Origin: Shimia gijangensis
GTDB taxonomy: Bacteria > Pseudomonadota > Alphaproteobacteria > Rhodobacterales > Rhodobacteraceae
Assembly (NCBI RefSeq): GCF_900142085.1
Contig: NZ_FQZQ01000007.1
Location: 110,435 to 174,434 of the forward strand
Length of the DNA stretch: 64,000 nt
Reading direction: 5' to 3'
Part shown: positions 1 to 9,181 of the stretch, one piece after another
How the letters are laid out: each line of letters opens with the position of its first letter
Position numbering within the stretch: the stretch's first letter is position 1
The notes under the pieces: model-generated
What the model was told of the DNA's origin: nothing
Seen by the model: only the letters and a program-made list of their open reading frames with translations
The model's database searches: none
Position numbers and translations under genes: made by a program

Positions 1-722
1 TTGGCATGAATTCTTACGAGTACAAAATGGACGTGGATACGTCGGAAGAAGACCTTCTGGCAGTGATCGACAAGCTGAACAATGATCCTGCGGTGCATGG
101 CATTCTGGTGCAATTGCCGTTGCCTGGCCATTTGAACGAAGACCTGATCATCAACTCGATCTCACCCGCCAAAGACGTGGATGGGTTCCATATCTCAAAC
201 GTTGGCCTGTTGGGCACCGGTCAGAAATCCATGGTGCCTTGTACACCACTTGGGTGTCTGATGATGCTGCGTGACCACCACGGGTCACTGTCGGGAATGG
301 ACGCTGTCGTTGTTGGCCGATCAAACATCGTTGGTAAACCCATGGCGCAATTGCTGCTGGGCGACAGCTGTACTGTAACCATCGCGCATTCGCGCACCAA
401 AGACCTGCCGGATGTTGTGCGTCGCGCCGATATCGTTGTGGCCGCCGTAGGGCGCCCTGAAATGGTGCCTGGTGGCTGGATCAAAGAAGGCGCCACCGTG
501 ATTGACGTGGGCATCAACCGCATCGATGCGCCGGAAAAAGGCGAAGGCAAAACCCGTCTGGTGGGCGACGTACATTATGAAAGCGCGGCTGCTGTGGCAG
601 GGGCCATCACGCCAGTGCCCGGTGGCGTTGGTCCAATGACCATTGCGTGCCTGTTGGCCAATACAGTCACAGCCTGCTGTCGTGCCAACGGTCTGGCCGA
701 GCCAGAAGGGCTGACTGCGTAA
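1..722 (+). CDS. folD: FolD, methylenetetrahydrofolate dehydrogenase/cyclohydrolase (5' truncated)
   Basis: Bifunctional cytosolic enzyme that oxidises 5,10-methylene-THF with NADP and hydrolyses the methenyl product to 10-formyl-THF, feeding purine and formyl-Met synthesis. The reading frame is open to the window edge and lacks roughly the first 60 residues of the usual ~300. The internal ATG at 6 is not the start, because an in-frame Gly codon precedes it and conserved sequence already runs there. Visible family motifs are QLPLPGHL, the KDVDGFH segment of the active-site cleft, the cofactor loop [17 protein letters not shown] and the C-terminal [10 protein letters not shown] signature. A GC-rich hairpin follows the stop. 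Identification is secure. Confidence 0.96.
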   Translation, partial: GMNSYEYKMDVDTSEEDLLAVIDKLNNDPAVHGILVQLPLPGHLNEDLIINSISPAKDVDGFHISNVGLLGTGQKSMVPCTPLGCLMMLRDHHGSLSGMDAVVVGRSNIVGKPMAQLLLGDSCTVTIAHSRTKDLPDVVRRADIVVAAVGRPEMVPGGWIKEGATVIDVGINRIDAPEKGEGKTRLVGDVHYESAAAVAGAITPVPGGVGPMTIACLLANTVTACCRANGLAEPEGLTA

Positions 723-764
723 GCCCTGCCTGCGGCGCGAGTACTTTTTGCAAGATGAAGCTGG

Positions 765-786
765 GGCGGCTCAAAGGAGCCGCCCT
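765..786. terminator. hairpin between convergent folD and thioesterase genes
   Basis: Perfect 9-bp stem GGGCGGCTC/GAGCCGCCC with a 4-nt AAAG loop, lying between the convergent ends of folD and the thioesterase gene. The T-rich tail is weak on both strands (TGTCTATTT on the plus side), so it may be a bidirectional but inefficient terminator. Confidence 0.55.
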
Positions 787-788
787 GT

Positions 789-1217
789 CTATTTGGGCAG
801 AACGGGCACCATCGTGCCGGTCAACACAGCGATATGGCGATCCCCATCTTCGGTTTCTGCATAAACATCTGACTGCACGATCACCAGACGTCGCCCCGGT
901 TTGATCACCCGACCTTCGGCGCGCAATCGGTGCCCCATGGCCGGGGCCAGAAGATTGATTTTGATTTCGGCGGTCAGGACTTCGGCGTTGCCGGGCATTA
1001 CGGTCAAAGCCGCATATCCGGCGGCAGTATCTCCAAGCGCAAAGGTCAGAGCCGCATGGCCAAAACCTTGTTGCTGGGTGAAAGCTGGTAGTATGGGCGC
1101 GGCTAATGTGACAGCTCCCGAACTTATGTTCACAATTTCGGCACCTATCGAGTCCATCATGGACTGTGCAAAAAAACTCGCAGTAATCTTTTCTTTCATT
1201 TCAGGTGATAAAGTCAC
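789..1217 (-). CDS. PaaI-type hotdog-fold thioesterase
   Basis: 142-residue single hotdog domain protein of the PaaI/YdiI thioesterase group, expected to hydrolyse acyl- or aryl-CoA thioesters in the cytosol. The typical central helix segment QGFGHAALTFALGDTAAGYAAL and the following strand with VLTAEIKINLLAPA are present. The start is GTG at 1217 with an AGGGGA ribosome site about eight bases upstream. A later ATG at residue 7 has no such site. It is transcribed away from the LytTR gene and converges on folD. The substrate cannot be read from the sequence. Confidence 0.8.
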   Translation of the reverse strand: MTLSPEMKEKITASFFAQSMMDSIGAEIVNISSGAVTLAAPILPAFTQQQGFGHAALTFALGDTAAGYAALTVMPGNAEVLTAEIKINLLAPAMGHRLRAEGRVIKPGRRLVIVQSDVYAETEDGDRHIAVLTGTMVPVLPK

Positions 1218-1326
1218 GTTCTTTCCCCTTATGGGTCCTGGGAGAATTTGAAAGACTCAGACCAACCTGACTTGGTGCCTGAATGAAATGGGCTGCCGCC
1301 ACGGAGGAATATGGACAGGGTGGACT

Positions 1327-2106
1327 GTGAATAACAACAAATTAATCATTCTTCGCAAGACATACGCTTCGCTATTGTCACCGATCTGTCTCACGATTTG
1401 GATTGTTGCCACTGTGGTGGCCATCGTGGCGGGGCCTTTCGGGACTTTTTCGGTGCTCGCTTTTCTTGAACGTCTGGCCTTTTGGGGCCTGATTTCAAGC
1501 ACTTCCATTGTTTTGGGATATGCTGGGGTGGCGGTGGCCAATATGCTGTGGTCGGATGATCGCGCCATCACCCGCAATCTTGTCGGCGCGGCCTTGGCAA
1601 TTCTTGTCATTACGACAAATGTCTGGGCGATTTCACAAATGCCCGTATGGGGACCAGAGGAACGGCCCGGATTTGGCCTGCTGATGAGCTATATTACTTT
1701 GATTACGGGCGCGGCCAGCCTGGTCAAATATCTGGCCCAAACGGCATTGCCATGGGCTGTGGAAACTCCGGTTGCCAAGAATATTGCGCATGCCTCGCCA
1801 CGTTTGATGCGCCGGATACCTGACGCGGCTGACAAATTCGTTTTGCACCTGTCGGTTCAGGATCATTTGGTTGAGGTAACGACCCAGGAAGAAACGCACT
1901 TAATTCGAATGCGTTTTCGAGATGCCCTTGATGAGCTGGATGGGGTCGAAGGTTACCGGGTACATCGCTCGCATTGGGTTGCCTCTTCGGCTGTGGATTA
2001 GATCGAAAAAGACCAATCCCGTCTGTTTTTAAAGTTGATCAATGGCACCCGCGTTCCGGTGAGCCGTGGCTATCGCCCGGTTTTGGAAGACGCCGGTCTG
2101 ATCTAG
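1327..2106 (+). pseudogene. membrane-bound LytTR DNA-binding regulator, interrupted by an in-frame amber codon
   Basis: The N-terminal part shows four hydrophobic helices (segments starting LLSPICLTIWIV, FWGLISSTSIVL, NLVGAALAILVI, GFGLLMSYITLI). A LytTR DNA-binding domain follows, with the signature HLIRMRFRDALDEL and GYRVHRSHWV. Translation stops at TAG 1999-2001 inside this domain. The same frame stays open for 34 more codons to TAG 2104-2106 and encodes exactly what a LytTR tail should be (IEKDQSRLFLKLINGTRVPV, then SRGYRPVLEDAGLI). The domain therefore loses its last strands unless the stop is read through. GTG 1327 is chosen as start because GGTGGA lies upstream. ATG 1288 is in frame but gives an unlikely N-terminus. 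Nonsense mutation, assembly error and readthrough all remain possible. Confidence 0.75.
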
Positions 2107-2765
2107 CGCGCCATTGCAACAAGACGCGGGGTTTGGCCAGTGACAATGGCTCGGGCTTCTGGGCGCATCAGTTTGGTCAAAGCCTCATCGGTGCTGCGCA
2201 ACCCGCCTGTATAGGTGCCAAAAGCAGGCAGGATCACCCTGTCAGAATCAAACAAAAACGCCGGACGTGAGATCGTGCGCAATCGTGTTTGGACCTGAAC
2301 CTTTGGATGATAGTGGCCTGAAATTTCACCGCTTTTCCCCGGCTTTGCAATATGGCGAAAGCTCAGAGGGGGCAAGGGAAGTTCGGCCAGATGGCTGCCA
2401 CCAAGATCAATAGGGCCGGGATCATGGTTGCCTTCGATCCAGACCCAGCGTCGACCGGCCTGAAGGCGTGAGACCCACAATCGGTCCTGTTCGGGCAAGG
2501 CTTCTGCCGCCGCCCGGTCATCGAAACTGTCGCCCAGACATATGATCGTGCCTGCATTGGTCAGGCGCAGATCACTTTCCAATCTGGTCAGCGTATCGCG
2601 TGTTTCATAAGGGGGCAGGCTGGGTCCGCCGCGGCGGGCAGTGCGTTCGCTTTTCCCCAGATGCAGATCGGAAACGCATAGAATATTGCGGTCCTCCCAC
2701 CACAATGCGCCAGAACCAAGGGCGATCAGCTGGGCACCAGCAAGGGTGAAGGGAACTCCGTTCAT
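2103..2765 (-). CDS. pdeM: PdeM, ligase-associated DNA damage response metallophosphoesterase/endonuclease
   Basis: 220-residue calcineurin-like phosphoesterase. The metal-binding blocks are in order: SDLHLGKSE (Asp33, His35), LGDSFDD (Asp78), EGNHD (Asn112, His113) and SGHYHPK near residue 150. This arrangement and length match PdeM, a nuclease encoded with a helicase, an ATP-dependent ligase and an exonuclease in a four-gene DNA-repair set. Here it lies 82 bp downstream of the helicase on the same strand. The other two partners are not next to it. Its stop codon overlaps the distal end of the convergent LytTR reading frame. Confidence 0.9.
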   Translation of the reverse strand: MNGVPFTLAGAQLIALGSGALWWEDRNILCVSDLHLGKSERTARRGGPSLPPYETRDTLTRLESDLRLTNAGTIICLGDSFDDRAAAEALPEQDRLWVSRLQAGRRWVWIEGNHDPGPIDLGGSHLAELPLPPLSFRHIAKPGKSGEISGHYHPKVQVQTRLRTISRPAFLFDSDRVILPAFGTYTGGLRSTDEALTKLMRPEARAIVTGQTPRLVAMAR

Positions 2766-2847
2766 GACGCTATTGGTGACCTAAATAGGGCGCAGGAGCA
2801 AGGGGTAGCAGGAGGTGGCCGCCCCAAGTCTTTTCGACCAAACCAGG

Positions 2848-5262
2848 TTACGGTTGCAGCCCGGCTTCTCGCATGACGTCCGCGCTTTCTTCGGCCAACA
2901 GGCGTTCCTCGGCATCGCCGTCGATTCGCACCTTGCCAACTTCAAGAAACAGTGGGGCGGCAAGCGGAGTGACATGATCCAGACCGACCAGATCAATGCG
3001 CCCGTCCACGCGCGCCAGCATTTCTTCAATACGAGCAAAATCCACCAGACCCCGCATCGCTTCTTCGCGGGTGATCTGCATCATCAGATGATCGGGATCA
3101 TATTTCAGCAAGGTGTCATAAAGGATGTCGCTGGAAAATGTGGCCTCCCGCCCGTTTTTCCGGGCCGAAGGCGTGTTGCGTTCAATCAGGCCCGCGATGG
3201 TGGCGACACCGCGAAACGTGCGTTTCATCAATGCATTCCCAGCAAGCCAGCCATCCAGACCGTCGCGCAAGACGTCTGCATCAAACAGGGAGCTGGGATC
3301 GGTGACCGCATCCAGTCCCCAGATCAACGTGGCATAGTCGGTGGCCACAAATCCCATGGGTGCCAGCCCCATATCTTCCATGCGTTTGGTTAACAGCAGG
3401 CCTAGCGTTTGTTGCGCGTTACGTCCGGCAAACCCATAGATGCAAAGGTTTTCCCGCCCGTCGCGGGGAAAGCTTTCCACCAAAAGCCTGTCGGATTGCG
3501 GCAGTCGGGACAGGTCGCGTTGCAGGTTAAGCCAATCGGCCGTGTGTTGCGGCAACTCGGGCCAGTCTTGGTGTTGAAACAGGCGCAGGATGCGTTGCGA
3601 CAGTTGGGTTGAGGTCGAAAATTTGGTGCCCATAAAGGTGGCGATTTTGGGCTTTTTACTGGCGTTGCGACTGACCTCAACGGTCATTTCGCGCAGCCCC
3701 TCATAGCGCACGATCTTGCCGCCGATTAGAAACGTGTCACCCGGCGACAACGAGGCCGCAAACCCTTCTTCCACTTCCCCCAGCGGTCTGCCACCCCGGG
3801 CGCGTTTCAGACGTACTTTGAGCGTATCAGTGTCCTGAATGGTGCCCGCATTCATCCGGATGCGCGCCGCAGCGCGCGGATCACGCAGCTGCCATAGACC
3901 TTCTGGTGTTTGCACCAGCCGTTGCCAGCGGTCATAGGCCCGCAGCGCATAACCGCCCGTGGCGCAGAAATCGAGGCAGGCATCGAATTGATCACGCAGA
4001 AGCGTTGCAAAGGCCCCGGCGCTGGTCATTTCCTTAAAGAGATCATCGGCCCGAAAGGGGCCCGAGGCCGCGGCCAGCAGGATATGCTGACACAGGACAT
4101 CCCGGGGGCCGGGCCCATGGGTTTCCCCATCCAGATCATGGTCGCGCACGGCCTGAAGCGCGGCCACACACTCAATGACTTCAAACCGGTTGGCCGGCAC
4201 CAAAAGCGCCTTGGAGGGCGCGTTATAACGGTGATTGGCGCGCCCAATTCTCTGGACCAGCCGTTTTACGTTTTTCGGTGCACCCACTTGGATCACCAGA
4301 TCCACGTCGCCCCAGTCGATGCCAAGATCCAGTGATCCCGTGCAGACAATTGCCCGCAAGTCCCCCCGCACCATCGCGGCCTCGACCCGCTCGCGTTGCT
4401 GGCGATCAAGACTGCCGTGATGGATGCCAATGGGCAGGCTGTCTTCATTGGCAAGCCACAGATTGTGAAAGAAAATCTCGGCCTGCGCGCGGGTGTTGTG
4501 GAAAATTAGCGTGGTGTTGTGTTGGCGAATTTGATCCATCACGGCAGGAATGGCATAACCCGCGCCGCCGCCTGACCAAGGCGGGGGCTCTTCGGTTTCC
4601 AACATAGAGATATCCGCATCCGGCCCCGGATCTGCGAGCAAAATATCGCAAGGGTCGGGATGGCGTGCCAGCAGGTTTGCAATCGCCTTGGGGTCGTCCA
4701 CGGTTGCCGAAAGTCCGACGCGACGCAGGTCCGGGCAAAGCGTTTGCAATCGCGCCAGCGCCAACATCAACTGATCTCCGCGTTTGCTTTCGGCCAGCGC
4801 ATGAATTTCGTCGACAATCACCCGCTTCAGCCCCCGAAACATCCGCGGCGCATCCTCATAAGATGTTAATAACGCGAGGCTTTCCGGCGTGGTCAGCAGA
4901 ATGTGTGGCGGATCAACACGTTGGGCCTTTTTACGGGTTTGCGAGGTGTCTCCGGTGCGATCCTCGATGCGGATCGACAGGCCCATTTCTTCAACCGGAG
5001 TGCGCAAATTGCGTTTTATATCGGCGGCCAGCGCCTTCAATGGCGAGATATAGAGGGTGTGCAACCCGTCATGACCCTTCTCGGCCAAATCGACAAGGCT
5101 GGGTAAAAAGCCCGCCATGGTTTTGCCGCCACCGGTCGGCGCAATCAGCAACAGGCAGGGTGCATCGGCGCGCGTCAGCATGTCCAGCTGATGCGGATGT
5201 GCCTGCCAACCACGGCTGGCAAACCAGTTTTCAAAAACAGGGGGCAGGCCGCCTGGGGCCAA
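2848..5262 (-). CDS. ligase-associated DNA damage response DEXH-box helicase (Lhr-like)
   Basis: 804-residue superfamily 2 helicase. Walker A is APTGGGKT (residues 41-48), followed by the DEIH box near 150, the SAT motif (LSATVDDP), and motif VI QRIGRANHR in the second RecA-like domain. An Lhr-type winged-helix and DUF4145-like C-terminal half follows. Proteins of this length next to pdeM form the bacterial ligase-associated repair set and are thought to unwind damaged DNA ahead of the nuclease and ligase. The frame opens immediately after the arsR stop (TTG at 5262, three bases downstream of it), so arsR, this gene and pdeM probably share a transcript. The TTG start is inferred from the closeness of the preceding in-frame stop. 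Confidence 0.92.
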   Translation of the reverse strand: MAPGGLPPVFENWFASRGWQAHPHQLDMLTRADAPCLLLIAPTGGGKTMAGFLPSLVDLAEKGHDGLHTLYISPLKALAADIKRNLRTPVEEMGLSIRIEDRTGDTSQTRKKAQRVDPPHILLTTPESLALLTSYEDAPRMFRGLKRVIVDEIHALAESKRGDQLMLALARLQTLCPDLRRVGLSATVDDPKAIANLLARHPDPCDILLADPGPDADISMLETEEPPPWSGGGAGYAIPAVMDQIRQHNTTLIFHNTRAQAEIFFHNLWLANEDSLPIGIHHGSLDRQQRERVEAAMVRGDLRAIVCTGSLDLGIDWGDVDLVIQVGAPKNVKRLVQRIGRANHRYNAPSKALLVPANRFEVIECVAALQAVRDHDLDGETHGPGPRDVLCQHILLAAASGPFRADDLFKEMTSAGAFATLLRDQFDACLDFCATGGYALRAYDRWQRLVQTPEGLWQLRDPRAAARIRMNAGTIQDTDTLKVRLKRARGGRPLGEVEEGFAASLSPGDTFLIGGKIVRYEGLREMTVEVSRNASKKPKIATFMGTKFSTSTQLSQRILRLFQHQDWPELPQHTADWLNLQRDLSRLPQSDRLLVESFPRDGRENLCIYGFAGRNAQQTLGLLLTKRMEDMGLAPMGFVATDYATLIWGLDAVTDPSSLFDADVLRDGLDGWLAGNALMKRTFRGVATIAGLIERNTPSARKNGREATFSSDILYDTLLKYDPDHLMMQITREEAMRGLVDFARIEEMLARVDGRIDLVGLDHVTPLAAPLFLEVGKVRIDGDAEERLLAEESADVMREAGLQP

Positions 5263-5265
5263 AAC

Positions 5266-5586
5266 CTAATCCTCGGTTGGGCCGCAGAACAGGCGGTACA
5301 GCATGCCGATCACTTCCGATGTGTTCTGGTCAGCGAGGCTATAGTAGATCGTTTTGCCATCCCGTCGCGTTGACACCAAACCCTCTTCACGCAAGCGCGC
5401 CAGCATCTGGCTGACCGCAGCCTGGCGGATTTCCAGCAGACTTTCCAATTCGCCCACTGACTTTTCGCCCGACCCCAGATGACACAGGATCATCAACCGG
5501 CCTTCATGGGCAAGTGTTTTCAGATAGGCTGCCGCCGCCGCAGCGCTACGCGCCATTTCAGAAGGTGGGGCAGGGGTTTTTTGCAT
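5266..5586 (-). CDS. ArsR-family winged-helix repressor, two-cysteine SqrR/BigR type
   Basis: About 106-residue winged-helix regulator. The recognition region reads RQAAVSQMLARLREEGLV and the wing RRDGKTIYYSL. Two cysteines sit where SqrR of Rhodobacter capsulatus and BigR carry their reactive pair: one in ILCHL (Cys35 from this start) and one in YRLFC (Cys101). In those proteins the pair forms an intramolecular polysulfide link that releases DNA. No arsenic-type CVC metal motif is present. ATG 5586 is preferred. A GTG at 5628 would add 14 unlikely residues. No sulfide quinone reductase or dioxygenase gene is nearby, so the regulon cannot be read here. The gene heads the helicase-pdeM run. 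Confidence 0.85.
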   Translation of the reverse strand: MQKTPAPPSEMARSAAAAAAYLKTLAHEGRLMILCHLGSGEKSVGELESLLEIRQAAVSQMLARLREEGLVSTRRDGKTIYYSLADQNTSEVIGMLYRLFCGPTED

Positions 5587-5825
5587 GTTCACGGGTGCGT
5601 TCCTCAGGTCTTTGTTCTGATATAACACGGGATTTTGAACATGGCGAGATCAGGGCGTTCATTTCCTCAGAGGCGGAACGCAATGATCGTATTTTGAACA
5701 AGTTGCCCTTACTTGCAAGCGGATAAAGGACTATCCAATGAGCCAATGAAGCCCTATTATTTTGCCTTCAGCACTTGTTGTTTGGTTTTCATTAGTGAGA
5801 TTTTTTGGAACTAGTTTTGGAGAAA

Positions 5826-6206
5826 ATGATAAAGAGTCTAGCCTTCTGCTTGGTGCTGTGTTTCTTGAGCTTGTCCATATCGTAACTAGTCCCATATTCC
5901 CTAAATGGCCCTGCAATGTCCTGTTTGACTGCTGCTAACGAGAATGGCGACGGTGAAGCCGTCGCTAGGTTTTACGCCAAAAGCAGTGGCAACTATGACG
6001 CGACATTAGATTACATTCTGAATAGCCATTTCCGCCTTCGAAATGAAACGGTTAGCGCCAACGGTGAAAACCGAAATCTAGTGTTTGTTACGAATTATGA
6101 TAATCTCAGATGCTATTTAATGAACTCGTTTTCCAACGATGGGTCGATAATCCAAGTGGAAACCCACCAACAAAACAGCCACACCATAATCGCAAAAATC
6201 CGGTAA
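5826..6206 (+). pseudogene. small secreted protein of unknown family, frame interrupted by TAA
   Basis: An AT-richer island between the arsR and dehydratase genes. From ATG 5826 (GGAG three bases upstream) the frame encodes MIKSLAFCLVLCFLSLSIS, a credible signal peptide, then TAA at 5883-5885. The same frame continues open to 6206 with a 96-codon hydrophilic segment from ATG 5916 (GDGEAVARFYAKSSGNYDA near its start). The export signal and the mature part thus share a frame but are separated by a stop. Either the gene is decayed, or only the shorter product from 5916 is made, though no good ribosome site precedes that ATG. No recognisable domain. Composition differs from the neighbours, which suggests acquired DNA. 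Confidence 0.4.
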
Positions 6207-6309
6207 GCTGTTTCAGAGTTTCTGGGTTACTGTGACTGGCGCCGATCCGATGGTCAAAAGAACGTGAACGTTAGGCTTGATCCAGACGTATGCACATCGA
6301 AAAACTTAC

Positions 6310-7545
6310 CTACTCTCCCGTCACAGGCGGCGCACCGCCGACAAAGTTGTTGCCCCCCGCATAATCACAAGGCGCGTCCTGCATTTCCAGATGCAGTCCT
6401 TTGCCAGTGAAAGGATGTGCGCGGGCGAGGTCTTCGTCGACCTCTATGCCCAGACCCGCCTCGGTCGGGGCCTCGATATAGCCATCCTCAACCTTAAAGC
6501 TGTGCTTGATCAGGCCATAGTGGAAATCGGTCTCGATGCTTTCGACCAGCAGGCAATTCGGGATCGACACGCCCAGTTGGATATTGGCAGCCCACTCAAT
6601 CGGTCCGGCATAAAAATGCGGTGCGATCTGGGCGTTATAGACCTCAGCAATCGCGGCGACCTTTTTCATTTCCCAGATACCACCTGCGCGCCCCAGTGCG
6701 GGTTGCAGGATCGTCGCCGCCCCCTGACGCAGCACCTCGGCAAACTCGGCCTTGGTGGTCAGGCGTTCTCCGGTGGCAATTGGCGTGGTGACCGCACGTG
6801 CGACTTTGGCCATCTCGCCGTAGTTATCCGGCGGGGTCGGCTCTTCGAACCACAACGGCGAATAGGGCTCCAGCGCCGTGCCCATGCGTATCGCGCCTGC
6901 CGTTGAGAATTGACCATGCGTGCCAAACAACAGATCGGCGCGGTCGCCCACGGCCTCACGGATGGCTTTGCAAAAGGCCACGGATTTGGTGATGTCATTC
7001 ATCGACGGCATATGGCCACCGCGCATCGTATAGGGGCCAGCGGGGTCGAATTTCACTGCCGTATAACCTTTGTCCACCGCAACCGTTGCCGCCTCGGCGG
7101 CCATTTCCGGCGAGGACCAGAATGCGTTGATGTCCTGATGCGGCAGTGGATAAAGATAGGTATAGGCGCGCAGACGGTCGTTCATCTTGCCACCGATCAG
7201 CGCATAGATCGGGCGGTCGCGATCTTTGCCAACAATATCCCAACACGCCATTTCCAAACCCGAAAACGCGCCCATCACGGTCAGATCGGGCCGTTGTGTA
7301 AAGCCGGATGAATACGACCGGCGGAACAGCCTTTCGATGTTTTCGGGGTTTTCACCAAAGAAATAGCGCTCAAACAGATCGCGGATCACATGGGTCATGG
7401 CTTCGGGGCTGACCGAAGACGCATAGCATTCACCCCAGCCAACAATGCCGGTGTCCGAGGTGACTTTGACAAAAATCCAGTATCGCCCACCCCATCCGGG
7501 GGCCGGTGGCGCAGTGACGATGATGTCGAGGTCTTGTAGGCGCAT
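6310..7545 (-). CDS. mandelate racemase/muconate lactonizing enzyme-family (enolase superfamily) sugar-acid dehydratase
   Basis: 411-residue enolase-superfamily protein. It has an N-terminal capping domain (IVTAPPAPGWGGRYWIFVKV), a barrel with AVKFDP, acidic metal ligands in DLLFGTHGQF, LWFEEP and TGERL, and a late IAPHFYAGP strand carrying a catalytic histidine. The acid-sugar dehydratase branch fits best, where Mg-assisted proton abstraction next to a carboxylate removes water from an aldonate or aldarate. The exact substrate cannot be assigned. ATG 7545 is chosen because GGAGAGAG lies just upstream, which removes 22 spurious residues. It stands alone, without sugar-transport or catabolic partners. 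Confidence 0.82.
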   Translation of the reverse strand: MRLQDLDIIVTAPPAPGWGGRYWIFVKVTSDTGIVGWGECYASSVSPEAMTHVIRDLFERYFFGENPENIERLFRRSYSSGFTQRPDLTVMGAFSGLEMACWDIVGKDRDRPIYALIGGKMNDRLRAYTYLYPLPHQDINAFWSSPEMAAEAATVAVDKGYTAVKFDPAGPYTMRGGHMPSMNDITKSVAFCKAIREAVGDRADLLFGTHGQFSTAGAIRMGTALEPYSPLWFEEPTPPDNYGEMAKVARAVTTPIATGERLTTKAEFAEVLRQGAATILQPALGRAGGIWEMKKVAAIAEVYNAQIAPHFYAGPIEWAANIQLGVSIPNCLLVESIETDFHYGLIKHSFKVEDGYIEAPTEAGLGIEVDEDLARAHPFTGKGLHLEMQDAPCDYAGGNNFVGGAPPVTGE

Positions 7546-7735
7546 GATCTCTCTCCGTTTGTACCTCACGGTGGCGTGGTCAGACCCCCTGCGCAAGGCT
7601 GAAAGCGGCAAAGATTTGTCGGGAACGGGTGGTGAGACCGAAATCTGACGTTAAGTCAGCCGTGACAGATGGGTGGGTTTCTCGCCAAAGTCAGTGACAG
7701 GTTCGGTCCTAATGATCCCTTGGGAGGGCAACACG

Positions 7736-9181
7736 ATGTTTAAGCGTATTTTGGCGGCCATAGCGGTTTTGGTTTTGGGGCTGGTCGCCGTGATCGCCGT
7801 AAAGACATTCCTTTACACCCCTCCTGAGATTGCCGAAACACCCCCCTTTGAGTTGGCGGTCGACACAGATCAAGTTGTGCAGGACATGGCCAAGGCCGTG
7901 CGATTCAAGACCGTGTCGACGGATATGACCCACCCTGATTTTCCGGCTTTTCTGGACTTTCTAAAGGCCACTTATCCCGGCGTTCATGCCACCATGGAGC
8001 GGGTTGAGCTAGATAAGATGACACCGCTTTACAAATGGCAGGGAAAAAATGCGGACCTGAAGCCGGTGTTGCTGGCGGCGCATTATGATGTTGTGCCTGT
8101 GGCGCCGTCTTCGCTCGATCAATGGGTGTACCCGCCATTTGAGGGAACGGTCTCTGATGGCTATGTCTGGGGACGCGGCACGCTGGACAATAAGGGCGCG
8201 CTGATCACGCTGATGGCCACCGCTGAGCAACTGATCGCAGATGGGTTTACCCCGGAACGCACAATCTACTTCGCCTTTGGCGGCGACGAAGAGGTGGGCG
8301 GAGAAGGGGCCATCGCCGTGGCCAAGTACCTGACCTCACAAGGTGTTCAGCTGGCCTGGGCCTTGGACGAAGGGTCCTTTGTGCTCGACAAGATTATCCC
8401 CGGATTAGAAGTGCCTGTGGCCAGCATCAACCTGTCGGAAAAGGGCTATGTCACCATGACGCTTGTGGCGAACGGGGCGGGCGGGCATTCGTCTATGCCG
8501 CCGCGTGAAACCGCCGTTGGGCAAGTGGCCCGTGCGGTGCACCGCCTGCAGGAAAACCCCGTGCCCGGGGGGCTGACGGGTGTCTCTGCCGAGTTCTTTG
8601 ATGCGCTTGGCCGTCATTTTACGCTGGATAAACGCGCGATTTTTGCCAACCGCTGGCTGTTTGATCCGGTGCTAGAGGGCATCCTGTCGGGCGCTTCGTC
8701 CACGGACGCGATGCTGCGGACAACAACGGCGCCAACCATGCTGTCGGGCTCGCCTAAGGAAAACGTTTTGGCCATGCGGGCCACAGCAACGATCAATTTC
8801 CGTCTGCACCCGCGTGACTCGGTCGATGATATTATCGAACACGTCCGCCGCACCATTGATGACGACAAGATTGAGATCGTGGTGAACCGCGAGTTTGCCT
8901 CGCCCGCGTCGCCCGTGTCGGATTCCAGCGGCCCCGGTTATCTTGATGTCGAAGCGTCTATCCGCGAAGCCTTTGGCCCCATTGCCACCGTGCCCGGCCT
9001 GACCATCGCCGCCACGGATGCGCGCCACTATGCCAAAGCCGCCGATGCCGCCTATCGCATCAACCCATTCAAAATCACCAACGATGATCTGGTTCGGTTT
9101 CACGGATTGAATGAGCGTTTGTCGATTGAGAACATTCAGGCCGGGATCAACTTTTACGCGGCATTGATTGGACGGCAGTAG
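7736..9181 (+). CDS. membrane-anchored M20 family metallopeptidase (CPS1-like carboxypeptidase)
   Basis: About 481 residues. The N-terminal hydrophobic helix (RILAAIAVLVLGLVAVIAV) anchors the protein, placing the catalytic domain probably in the periplasm. M20 zinc motifs are visible: LLAAHYDVVPV, GRGTLDNKG (bridging Asp), GGDEEVGGEG (catalytic Glu pair) and ALDEGSFV. A dimerisation lid domain and a terminal His-containing segment (ATDARHYAKAADA) follow. It should cleave C-terminal residues or N-acyl amino acids. ATG 7736 has GGGAGGG upstream. The last 95 codons are duplicated 2.7 kb downstream, fused to an IS30 fragment. Confidence 0.85.
   Translation: MFKRILAAIAVLVLGLVAVIAVKTFLYTPPEIAETPPFELAVDTDQVVQDMAKAVRFKTVSTDMTHPDFPAFLDFLKATYPGVHATMERVELDKMTPLYKWQGKNADLKPVLLAAHYDVVPVAPSSLDQWVYPPFEGTVSDGYVWGRGTLDNKGALITLMATAEQLIADGFTPERTIYFAFGGDEEVGGEGAIAVAKYLTSQGVQLAWALDEGSFVLDKIIPGLEVPVASINLSEKGYVTMTLVANGAGGHSSMPPRETAVGQVARAVHRLQENPVPGGLTGVSAEFFDALGRHFTLDKRAIFANRWLFDPVLEGILSGASSTDAMLRTTTAPTMLSGSPKENVLAMRATATINFRLHPRDSVDDIIEHVRRTIDDDKIEIVVNREFASPASPVSDSSGPGYLDVEASIREAFGPIATVPGLTIAATDARHYAKAADAAYRINPFKITNDDLVRFHGLNERLSIENIQAGINFYAALIGRQ

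Noticed and set aside
1311..1334. Seven-codon ORF behind a perfect GGAGG before the LytTR gene
   Set aside because: It overlaps the LytTR start and could be a leader peptide, but nothing in its sequence supports a function.
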